Shown piece by piece: positions 48,525 through 58,490 of a stretch of 64,000 bases of DNA (its first letter is position 1; every line of letters begins with the position of its first letter). The position numbers were made by a program, and so were the translations under genes. This DNA comes from Siphonodentalium dalli (Eukaryota > Mollusca > Scaphopoda > Gadilida > Siphonodentaliidae). The stretch spans positions 246,511,474-246,575,473 of the forward strand of contig CP136065.1 in assembly GCA_032622095.1 (NCBI GenBank), read 5' to 3'. The notes beneath the pieces are model-generated. The model ran no database searches and was not told where the DNA came from. It worked only from the letters and a program-made list of their open reading frames with translations.

Positions 48525-49015
48525 GACCGATCGGGACGAAACTTGGTACGTGTGTGTAGTTTGACCAGGCGGTGGACGTTGTCGTATTGGCGAGCCCGTG
48601 CGGCGCCCGTGCAGTGCATGCGCAGACGAGATCTCGGAAACGGGTGGAGCTATCGACTTGAAATTTACTATGTGAATGTATCTTGCCCCGGATACGAATT
48701 TTATCGGGTCGCCGAGCCCGTGCGACGCCAGCTTCGCGCATGCGCAGACGAGATCTCGGAAACGGGTGGAGCTATCGACTTGAAATTTGGTATGTGAATG
48801 TATCTTGCCCCGGATACGAATTTTATCGGGTCGCCGAGCCCGTGCGACGCCAGCTTCGCGCATGCGCAGACCAGATCTCAGAAACGAATTTTATCGGGTC
48901 GCCGAGCCCGTGCGACGCCAGCTTCGCGCATGCGCAGACCAGATCTCGGAAACGGGTGGAGCTATCGACTTGAAATTTGGTTTTTGAATAGCCAGGACAA
49001 CGTCGGGCTCATCGG
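48525..49015. repeat. About 125-bp GC-rich tandem array, 4 partial units
   Basis: Recurring cgagcccgtgcgacgccagc, 'ttcgcgcatgcgcagacgag', 'atctcggaaacgggtggagc' and 'ccccggatacgaattttatc'. Composition differs sharply from the AT-rich surroundings. The overlapping open frames are repeat artefacts. Confidence 0.9.
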
Positions 49016-49069
49016 CTAGTATGTATATATATTTACAAAACTGCCTTAAATTATGTTTGATTTCCATTG

Positions 49070-49506
49070 TTAAAGGTACTCAATCCAATTAAACACCCCC
49101 TAAACTACTATTTCTTTGGCTTCGGGGGTAAAAAATATTTGATTCGAGTCGAGGAACCTACCCATCAAAGCTCAAGAGTGATCAGATATTGATTTTTGAA
49201 ATTTGTTATTTCAATTGTTGTGGCCCAGAAACACGCCATCAAAAGGATGGTCTTGTTCAAAACTGCGGACGAAGATGGATAACTCTAAAAACAAGTGGAT
49301 ACTCAAGTGATAATACGGCCATATTTAGTTGAACAAAATGTTAATAAATAACACGTTTTGGGAAATTTGATACCATAGTTGACAGTGGTTAGCATTATTT
49401 TGTTGCAATTAATTGATTCTGATAACTACAGCGTATTTTGAAGAAATGTTGTTGTTGTTGTATCTTGATGATATGGGGACCCTCTGATCGGATTGAGTAC
49501 CTTTAA
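49070..49506. mobile_element. Family D element
   Basis: TTAAAGGTACTCAATCCAAT ... gatcggattgagtacctTTAA. Internal 'tttgattcgagtcgaggaac' as in 9116-9604. Confidence 0.85.
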
Positions 49507-49516
49507 ATGTAAACTT

Positions 49517-49795
49517 TAACCCTTTCTATAGTAAATACTCATAGATGAGTATAGTTCCCCTAGTAAATTTTCAGAAAATAGGTTCAACAAACGACCATAT
49601 AAGTAATTATATGAACATTTTCCACCAATTATTAGAAAGCCTTATGCACTTGTATTATCTGTTTTATCTGTTTTTCTGTCTGTCGTCTTCATGAGTATCC
49701 TGAACACCCCTACAAATTAATAATAGATCATTCAAATAATTATGTACTTTTATAACTGGTTGGGAGAATCCATCTGGTAAATAAATGGTAATATC
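49517..49795. mobile_element. Family F element (TTAACCCTTTCTATAG)
   Basis: Starts TTAACCCTTTCTATAGTAAA; internal 'aaataggttcaacaaacgac' and 'ggttgggagaatccatctgg'. The right end is decayed. Confidence 0.65.
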
Positions 49796-49981
49796 CATTG
49801 CATGGCATTCTTTTAAATAAGTACTTGAACGAAATGACGGGAGGATATAATGGCATATATATATATCAGAACTCCACCCCACCCCAATTAAGGCTACAAT
49901 ATGGATAAAAGGTTCTAATTCATAGACACCACAGACATCTAAGGAAACGAACAAACTAGACAGACCTACACCACCTATCCT

Positions 49982-50316
49982 GCAAATAGTGTGTCTGTCA
50001 AAATAATGTGTCTGTCATTTACAGAATGAGGTCCACAGAGGGTAAATTTGGTGATGCTACCCTACACAGTGGGCTAGCATCACCAAATTCACCCTTTGAG
50101 GATCTCATTCTGCTTAGGCCTTATCTTCTGTGAAGTATATCTAGTCTCAAATTAACATTATTTTTAGTTACTTTTTCCTCTCTGAGAAGTTTCTATATAT
50201 CCCCTAATTTGCAGAAGATAAAATGCATAATCGAGGTTATCCTTGGTCTCCCATAGCATTTGAGGCCTAAGCAGAATGTGGTTCACAGAGGGTGAATTTG
50301 GTGATGCTAGCCCACT
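49982..50316. mobile_element. hAT-like element, 3' truncated
   Basis: 'aaatagtgtgtctgtc' followed by a near duplicate, the first hairpin and the middle segment. It stops in the second hairpin at 'gctagcccactgtgc'. Confidence 0.75.
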
Positions 50317-50559
50317 GTGCTGCTTTAAACTCGGTCTGATTCTGGATAGTATATCATCTGTCTTGAGTCTTGGAATTACTAATTCCCACCAACATAGATG
50401 TTCACCTTCCCAGTGACCAAGATAAGTTAGTCTTTATGACTAACTTTCTGACTTATATAGTCATTATGACTATCCTAATTAGTCATTATGTGGACAAACC
50501 TTAGACTAACATAACTTAGTCATTTTACTTTTTTCTCAGTGCATAAGCAGGCATACTAT

Positions 50560-51046
50560 TTAAAGGTACTCAATCCGATAAAACTCCTCTCAATTACTAT
50601 TTCAATGGCTTCGGGGGTCAAAAATATTTGATTCGAGTCGAGGAAGTCACCCATCAAAGCCCAGATTTGTTAGATATCGATTTTAGAAATCTATTATTTT
50701 TCATTATCGGGAATTCTTTCTGGCCCAGAAGACAGTCAAAATTTCGTTATTATTACCACTTGATTATAGAGTTATCCATCCTTGTCTGTTTGAATAGAGT
50801 TTTGGCGTAAAATCTCGAGCAGGTTACCAAATTGACGGCAGTTATTAGTACTCATCTCGAGCAATTAACAAATTTCAAAAATCAATATCTAATAACTCTG
50901 AGCTTTGTTTGATGGGTTCCTCGACTCGAATCAAATATTTTTTACCCCCAAAGCCAAAGAAATAGTAATATAGGACCCTCTGATCGGATTGTTGTTGTTG
51001 GAATCTGTTGAGATGGGGACCCTCTTTACGGATTGAGTACCTTTAA
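50560..51046. mobile_element. Family D element, full length
   Basis: TTAAAGGTACTCAATCCGAT ... ggattgagtacctTTAA; about 90% identical to 9116-9604, including 'gttgttgttggaatctgttg'. Confidence 0.87.
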
Positions 51047-52229
51047 GTTCCAGTAATATAGAGAAAACGCCCTATATACAAAACCTGCTATATACTCCAA
51101 TAATAAGATAACACAAATGATTCTGCTCTTTGTTGGATATATTATCCGAACAGCTTTACAAGTGAATGGAAATTAATCAATCCTGAAAACTTATAGATGT
51201 TACAATTGTGTGAAAGAAATTATTGCCTAAAAAATATAAACCAGTTCAAAATTTGTCTGCAGAGTGTATGTAACAATAAAGAGCGTTTTTCCGTATTTTA
51301 GTGGTTCGATTCGACTTGCGTTTAAAGACCCATTTAATTTTCAAGATTTTTGTTATAGTGGGTTGATATACAGTTTTAATAACAATCTATGATATAAAAT
51401 ATTATTAAAATACTATAATTCATCACCATTTGGAACGTCTGTATCTCAGAAGATGCCATGCATAGAGTAATAGAAAATAGCTGAAATCATAGAAACAATA
51501 TCCCCCTGTCTCACTCCCAGAATGCAACACAATTCAAATTAAGATATAGAGTTATTCCCCTTCCATTGAAAATAATAGACTTTACAGAATCTTAAGCACA
51601 AAAAACACATCGGTACACCAACAAGAACAACATGTTCACATTTTACTACACTGATGAGTTGATAATATAATGCTTTGGAGCTTCCTAGCTCTTTCAAATG
51701 GTATATACTATGGCATATATTTTATATAATGTGATCTGGTGGAGTGGTGGTTCGAAAATTATGTGGGCCTTAAATCAAACAAAGTACCGTATTGGTCCCC
51801 GGAACATGACAATGTTCAACGAGCAAGATCTACTCAGTTAACCTTGAGGTTTGGATGATATATGTCACTTTAAATAACGCTTCCGGGATCGCGAACATGT
51901 GAGTTGATGCTGGTTGATGTGTGATTATTTACCAGTGATCTGATGATATTGGATGCGGTTACAGGGCGTGTCAATTTGTCCAGAATAGGGGATATTCAAT
52001 AGAGTTATCCCCCTTCCGTAATGTTTGGGATAGTTTCGTGTGAAATATGATACGTTTATGCAATCAATTGACTGTCATTAGTGTACATACCAAGCTGTTC
52101 ACACAAATGCAAAGATTGTCTTTGAGCGATAATTACATGCAATAATTAGACACCAATTAAACCATGTAGCACCGTTGTCAATCAAAGTACACACCACGCC
52201 CTATTTCAATGTCTGACACTGGGCGATGG
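51047..52229. other. Intergenic upstream of sideroflexin, nothing recognised
   Basis: Unique-looking AT-rich DNA, free of the repeat families that fill the rest of the window. It may hold regulatory sequence for the downstream gene. Confidence 0.4.
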
Positions 52230-52237
52230 TATATAAG
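52230..52237 (+). promoter_or_regulatory. Possible TATA box of the sideroflexin gene
   Basis: TATATAAG about 100 bp upstream of the sideroflexin ATG, a spacing compatible with a TATA box and a short 5' UTR. No transcript data; many invertebrate housekeeping promoters lack TATA. Confidence 0.35.
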
Positions 52238-52337
52238 TCATTAGCATCGACCAATGCGTTTTATTTATAGATCGCATGCAGCAGAGGGATAACTTTGTTT
52301 ACGTAGCACACGCTGCAGGTAATGTCGCACTAACACG

Positions 52338-52610
52338 ATGGATAGAGTGAGTCTGAAGAACCCGGTGTGGGATTTGAAGACATTCGGGGACAGAGTTCGG
52401 TATTATAGCTGGGTGACAGACCCCAGACTCAGCCTGATTCCGACCCAGACGCTGTATGGGGCCAAGGACATGTTGGAGCGGTATCGGACTCACACCGAGC
52501 CGCCGGGGACGACGGTGTCACAGGTCCGTCGCGCGCACCAGATGTATCTGTCAGCATTCCACCCAGATTCTGGAGAACTGCAGAACTTCATCGGCAGAAT
52601 GTCATTCCAG
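52338..52610 (+). CDS. Sideroflexin exon 1
   Basis: 91 codons, MDRVSLKNPVWDLKTFGDRV to IGRMSFQ. The start context is ACACGATGG. The donor is CAG|gttagt at 52611. Confidence 0.93.
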
Positions 52611-54320
52611 GTTAGTTGCTCAAATAAACGTAGGCCCCTACATATTAATAAAATGGCTAATCCACCCCCCCCCCCCGCAACTAGAACTTTGTGGGGGGAA
52701 GCCAAGGGGTATACTGGAAATTGTCTGGAATCAGCTTGTCCGTCCGACCGTCTGTCCATGCCAACGAAATGGGTTTATGCGGTATGAACTTTAGGTGCTA
52801 TTTGAGTTTATGAGCTTAAGCCATTAAGCATTTGTCCCCAATGTCATAGTATAACTGTTGTTTGGGTCTTTAAATCATTCACAACTTTCTAAAAAAAACT
52901 ATCCCCTTCTTTCGACTTAGAAAATATTTTTTTCTATTCACAAATCTTGTATAAAGATTCAAAAACATGAGAAGCTGACCCCATCTGGACGTTGGAAGTC
53001 CGCGGGGTTAATTAGTCCAATGGTTTCGATAATCCGCACGATCATTAGTCCAATGTTTCGATACTATAAGTCCGATATTTCGATAATGCGGTACCCGTTA
53101 GTCCAATGTTTCGATACTCAAGCTATAGTGTTCGGTAATCCGAGCGATCGTTATACATGTATATAGTCCGATTATTTTTTCCCGCACGCTTCGCCCTTCT
53201 TGACCTATAGCCTATTTTGTTTCGTTCTAGGTTCAATCGAGCCTCCGAGGGCCCATTGGTCGGAGATTTCGATAATCCGAGGGCCCATAAGTTTGATGAT
53301 TTGAGTTCAATGACATCGGTTGTTCGATAGTCCGATCGAGGGTTCACTAGTCAGGTGGCCAAGTAATCCATGCATCGGTTTTGGTATTCTATATATAGTT
53401 TTATTCTGTAATCAGCAACGAGCATGTTCGACACCTAGAGGTGGCCGCACGACGCCCACCGACGCAAGAAATAACTCCGCCAAAGTAACAGTATGCAGAA
53501 ATTTCCGCCATATGTGGGCTTTATCGGTAGGCCTATAGGGCTATCGCGATATGCCTTTTTTTCTTCATTATTTTCCCAACGCTTCGCCCTTATTGACCTA
53601 GCCTATTTTGTTTCGTTCTAGGTTCCAGGTGGGATGGTTCTTATCGGTGCTATGGTGACATTCTATCGATCAAATTTAGCCGTGGTGTTTTGGCAGTTCA
53701 TGAATCAGTCGTTCAATGCGTTAGTAAACTACACAAATAGGAATGCTAAGTCTGACGTCACACCAAAGAAGATTGCTGTTGCTTACGTCAGCGCTACGTC
53801 ATGTGCTCTGGTCACAGCTCTTGGTTTAAAGACCGTCCTTTCAAAACGGGCACCTGTTCTTATGCAAAGACTCGTTCCTTATTCGGCGGTGGTCGCGGCC
53901 AATATCGCCAACATCCCGTTAATGAGACAAAGCGAGATTACAGACGGTGTCGCTGTTTATGACGAGAACGGAAACGAGGTGACCACGTCCAAATACGCAG
54001 CCGTTAAAGGAATCACACAAGTAACTATTTCACGGATTTTGATCTGTACACCCGGGATGGTGATCCAACCGATCGCCATGGAGTGGTTAGAGAGGAAACC
54101 ATTCCTCGCGAAGAATAAGTTCTTGACGCCAGTATTACAAGTGCTGTTCTCCGGAGTGCTTTTGTTAGGAATGGTTCCAATAGGGTGCTCGCTATTTCCA
54201 CAAAAATGCTCAATAAGATTTGACGAACTTTCCAAAATGGACAAAGAACAAATGGACCTTGTTAAAGCGAAACTTGGGTCTAACGTGCCAGAGAGATTAT
54301 ATTTCAACAAAGGGTTGTGA
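52338..54320 (+). CDS. SFXN: Sideroflexin (mitochondrial carrier), complete, two exons
   Basis: Sideroflexins are multi-pass inner mitochondrial membrane proteins; SFXN1/3 import serine for one-carbon metabolism. Coding segments 52338-52610 and 53622-54320 join in phase 0 (CAG|gttagt, ttctag|GTT) into 323 aa, close to the ~320 aa usual for the family. Diagnostic blocks: FHPDSGE (74-80), IGRMSFQ at the end of exon 1, VPGGM opening exon 2, then NQSFNALVNYTNRN, YVSATS, NIPLMRQ, DENGNEV, GITQVTISRI, LFPQKCSI and the C-terminal YFNKGL. Several hydrophobic segments (MVLIGAMVTF, QVLFSGVLLLGMVPIGCSLF) fit membrane spans. MSFQ-PGGM recalls SFXN2, while MVTFYR and YVSAT recall SFXN1/3, so the paralogue is left open. 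The ATG at 52338 gives an N-terminus of normal length. Confidence 0.94.
52611..53621 (+). other. Sideroflexin intron with repeat debris
   Basis: It holds a C tract plus 'gtatactggaaattgtctgg' (52662-52760, related to 46750-46834), and a degenerate repeat of 'tccaatgtttcgata' / 'ttcgataatccgag' between 53010 and 53345. A copy of the intron's own acceptor lies at 53186-53234. Confidence 0.7.
53186..53234 (+). repeat. Upstream copy of the sideroflexin splice acceptor
   Basis: ACGCTTCGCCCTTCTTGACC, then tatagcctattttgtttcgt and tctaggttc, versus 53579-53625 at the authentic acceptor: 47 bp, differing by one substitution and a 2-bp gap. Homology ends just after AG|GTTC, the first exon bases. Confidence 0.93.
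53622..54320 (+). CDS. Sideroflexin exon 2
   Basis: 232 codons plus TGA, VPGGMVLIGAMVTFYRSN to VPERLYFNKGL. The acceptor tttcgttctag ends at 53621. The whole remainder of the protein is in this one exon. Confidence 0.94.
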   Translation, partial: VPGGMVLIGAMVTFYRSNLAVVFWQFMNQSFNALVNYTNRNAKSDVTPKKIAVAYVSATSCALVTALGLKTVLSKRAPVLMQRLVPYSAVVAANIANIPLMRQSEITDGVAVYDENGNEVTTSKYAAVKGITQVTISRILICTPGMVIQPIAMEWLERKPFLAKNKFLTPVLQVLFSGVLLLGMVPIGCSLFPQKCSIRFDELSKMDKEQMDLVKAKLGSNVPERLYFNKGL

Positions 54321-54649
54321 TGAATGGTGAACTTATACACTCCAGAATTCCATTGTTCTGAGAAATCCTACCCATATAACCTATTTTATATAGATATTAT
54401 ATATAAACCATTTTTACAGGCCTTTTATTCTCAATAAGGACATCCCCTGTTCATCTTAGCTTCGAATTTTCATTTTGATTTAGTTATGTACAATAAGTCA
54501 ACAGAAGATTACAGCCCCATGGCTATTTAAACTAAATTTGTTCATGATTGTATTATAATCTTATGATCAAACTACTACAGGAAGAAAATGTATACCCATG
54601 CATATGATCCCCCATCTATATTTGAGTAGCAATGTGTGTGATACACTCT
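54321..54649 (+). other. Sideroflexin 3' flank / likely 3' UTR
   Basis: AT-rich. A variant signal AATAAG occurs near 54432 and 54490; no canonical AATAAA seen. The end of the transcript cannot be fixed. Confidence 0.4.
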
Positions 54650-56480
54650 CAGAAAAACAATTCAAGTTTGGATCCGCGGAGAAACTAATACCAAAATAGA
54701 ACTTAGCAGTTTGGTTCCACGCTTCTTTAGTTTCATCTGGAACCAAATTCCCAAGTTTGGTTCTTTAATGAACCCACCGAATCCAATATGTGTGTGGGCA
54801 CACGAACTAGCTTAAATGTTCTAGCTATTCTAAAATGTCAAATTTGTACACGTGGTTGGGGTTAAGATGGTTTGGGGAAGATTAGATCAAGCGTCATTCC
54901 TTTGAAATACCAACACACTTACGCCTAGAATGTTTTGCATTCATATTTGACCTCTAATCATTGGATTGCTGGCGGGCGGGGTTACTCTAGTCCTCATATC
55001 ACAAATTGGAGAAACAAAGTATGGAACAAACACTTTAAAAAGTATAATTCGATATATCCTTCAGACATCATGACATATTTCGGTGTCTATTCGGTCAATC
55101 AACAATGTGTGATATAATTTTTGAACATTATAACGTAATTACGAACCAATAGAACATTCAGAAACAACGTCACATCAAACGTGCTTATAATTGTATCGTA
55201 GTACCATTACAGCACAGTGTTTCCACGAACACTCATAATTCTTTCCTAGTCGGCATTTAATGAACCAGATTGGGAACCCAAAGGAACTATTTGGTTCCAT
55301 GTTCTGGTTCTATCTGGAGAACCAGATAGAGAACTAAAGCAGGCCACAGTGGTTCTCCCCCCTCAGGACAAACATTTTGGTTACATGTGGAATCATAATG
55401 TCTGTTATCACGGGGTCTCAGCTGCCCCGTGAGAACTGGTTCGCATTCAGTTTCGTCAATGTCACGGTGCGCGCTTGCAATTTCACAACAAATGGACAAG
55501 AATTTGCAGAAAATGGTAAGCATCTCTATCGTTATCAAGGATATAATATATGTGTGAGCGTTCGTCGATGGTTGGCCAAAACTTCGAAATATCGAACCGA
55601 TCAGCAATACTTGGTGATTATATGACAATGTCTGTTTTTAAATGCTATTTTCGCTACAAAAGCACACTTTACCAGCTGGGTTTTGCTAAACTTTCACCGA
55701 GACGACCAAAGCAGGTCAAATTGATTCTCCCTTTACACGGTGGGGAATCACGTGGTTTCGAGGTTAGTGAGCACCACACATTCAAAATGTGTAAACGCAC
55801 AAAACCTTAATATACGAGGAACTGGCACAAAACATCGCAGTTTGACTGTTACGAGCATATGCCAGTTTATTGTTGAAACAAGTTGATACCTTATTTGTTC
55901 GGAAATAGTTGGTGGTTTTCTATAACATTCTGACCAAAGTTGCCAGTCGGAAGTGCGTGGAATACACCAGTCCATACATCTTGGAGAATCCTTCGACTGA
56001 CAACTTTGGTCAGAATGTTAGAGCAAACAAATGTGAATTTGGACATAAATGGGTTATCAGCTTGTTTGAAAAAATAGTATAGCGTTTATCTGTCAAAATA
56101 ATATGTAATATATCATATCTTAGTTTATACCTGTTTTCCTCGCTTTTTTTCTGGTCGCGTTTTATATCGCCTCGGCCAGTTTGAATGCGTGATACTCATC
56201 AACTCGAAACCCCGTGATTCCCCACTGTGTAAAGGTAGAATCAATCTGAACTGCTTTGGTTGTCTATGTGGTTCTCCGAACAGAACCAGAACATGGAACC
56301 AAAAAGTTCATTTGGGTCCCCCACCATGCTTTAGAAACAAGTTTGGTTTCATGTGGAAACCGAATTTCTGTTGAAGAACCAAAATGTATGTTGGATTCTT
56401 CGTTTGCTTCTCTATACTGGGAGAAACACGGAAACCAGTTTTGGTTCCTCGGAGAACCAAGTTTTCTCTGTGTGCATTTA
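54650..56480. mobile_element. Large multilayer palindromic element ('onion' foldback)
   Basis: Several nested inverted pairs share one centre. The outer pair is 'aaccaa/ttggttc'-rich arms (54655-54790 versus 56330-56475). Inside it, ggttccatgttctggttcta (55293) pairs with 'agaaccagaacatggaacca' (56283). Next, 'ttgattctccctttacacgg' (55720-55760) pairs with its mirror at 56205-56245. Innermost, 'taacattctgaccaaagttg' (55922) pairs with its mirror at 55999. The spacing of the arms is uneven. Open frames inside are unsupported. Confidence 0.7.
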
Positions 56481-56779
56481 TTGTGGTCTGGAAAGAGCAT
56501 ACATATTGCATGGTAGAAAATCATCGCCTTGGGTTCCCACGTAAAAGACTATTTACGAGTGGAAGGATAAACAATCTGTATATAGGTAGCAGAACCGGTT
56601 GATAACGCTTTGCATGTTTCCCCTTCTTTGGGTATCGATGATATCGAAAGAATGATTTGTGTACCCACGCGCGGTCTCTGCAGTGTTGATCAGGGTTTAC
56701 CCAGGCCTAAAATCCCCAGATGCACGCGGACCTTATTTGGTCCGAACGAGAATATAGAGAATGAATACCATTCTTAAGT

Positions 56780-58490
56780 TCATGGTCCTGTTGAATTGCT
56801 ATGATGTTGGTGGGTGAAAATGATGCTGCTAAGAAACAATACCGCGTTATTTTTTCTAAAGTTTTCATTTTCGCGATGTTTGGATAATTGAGCAGACTGA
56901 GCGATTTGTGGAAATGTTAGTGCGGTATCTCTATGAGACGATCAATGAAAATACATATTCTAAAATATGTTAATAATGGCTGCGCAGCATGCTGTTTGGT
57001 TAAAGTGATTTGAAACACTCCGGCAGAATGATCAAAGATAAATGGAGAATAATCTTACTCAAAGTAGTTATTTTTACGAATATTAATCCAAATTGACAAC
57101 ACACACCGTCATTCTTATATATTTATTAAATGCAAATGACGTTAGGTTGCAAAATCGTTTGCGTTCGTTTATAGCCGATTGTTGCGTCCCGAATTGAGAT
57201 GTAAATATTTACAATTTAGCGTAGTTCAGACGATGTTTTCTGTGGTGTGGTATGGTCGATTTCTTTGAACTTGTCGGTAATGTTAGTAGAATGCTACATT
57301 CTGCAGGTTGGCATATGAGCCTGAGAACTAACGCATAAGTTTATTGCAATCGATCAAGTCCATAACATGCACATGATATTAACGGTAGACCCAGAACATC
57401 TGTGCTCCATTGCACAGCTGAGTATATCACTCTGCAGATGGTCTGATGTCATTATAATGTAATTGGTTTAATAGAGATGCCAGCCTTCAACATAAACAAT
57501 GCCTGTGATTTTTTGACAGCTCTGCTATATAATTGATATTAATGGGTCAGCAGTGAGGTGTGTTATCTTGATGGATGTTGTTGGTATAATTTGATACATT
57601 ATCATTGTAAACTTAACTTGGACTCTCTTAACCCAAGTATTCCATGTCCATATCACCTTTTCACATTTAACCCAAGGCGGTGGTGGTGAAGCATTACAAA
57701 TCCTGTGCCAGTGCATTCTCTTATATAAATGCGAGTGACCCATAAATTCCAATAATTTGTGTTATGTACATTTGTCTATAATAGTACATAACAGTATAGT
57801 CTATAATTCAACATCAAAACTCTCATTTATGATTCCGATCATAGTAATTTACTATCGCCAAGTGATGGGTTAAAGACATATTATGTATTTGTTCGGGTGC
57901 GTGAAACTGATAGGTTAGTATTCAGGCGCTATGCCAACTGGAGGAATGTAGCATTCTACTAACATCACTGAAAATCTCAAGCAAATCGACCGTACCACTC
58001 CATGGAAAACATTGTCTGAACTACGCTAAATTGTAAATATTTACTACTCGAATCGGGACACTTCTATCGGCGATAAACTAACGAAAACGATTTCGCCATC
58101 GACTGTCACTGCATTTAAATAATGTTTCACATCACTTTAACATCTGCCGATCGTGATCGGCCTCTCGTTTTTTCTATCTAATATCGATATTAGATCGTTG
58201 TTATTACCTGAAATTTATTGAAAATGGCGTACAGTACCCCTTTAACATCACCCAACATCATAGCAATTCAACAGGACCCACCGACATCATAGAAATTCAG
58301 CAGGACCCACCAACACCATATATAAAAATTCAACAGGACCCAACAACATCATAGCAAACAAACAGGACCCACCAACATCATATATAGCAATTCAGAAGGA
58401 CCCACCAACATTATAGCAATTCGGGAGGACCCACCATCATATAAATTCAGAAGGACCCACCAACATCATATCAGACAAGCAGGACCATTT
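56780..58490. mobile_element. Inverted structure with family E copies and 'caggacccaccaacatcata' repeats
   Basis: The left side has one 'gttgaattgctatgatgttg' copy (56789) and a + oriented family E element (57000-57385). The right side has an inverted family E element (57870-58140) followed by about 7 tandem copies of ~37 bp, 'caacatcatagcaattcaac' plus aggaccc (58248-58490), the reverse complement of the left motif. A half hairpin remnant is at 57705-57740. Confidence 0.7.

Noticed and set aside
48426-49019. Several overlapping Arg/Ala-rich frames of 66-145 codons
   Set aside because: All arise from the ~125-bp GC-rich tandem array and occur in several frames on both strands.
55287-55810. 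Open frames of 82-113 codons downstream of sideroflexin
   Set aside because: They lie inside a multilayer palindromic element and appear on both strands without motifs.
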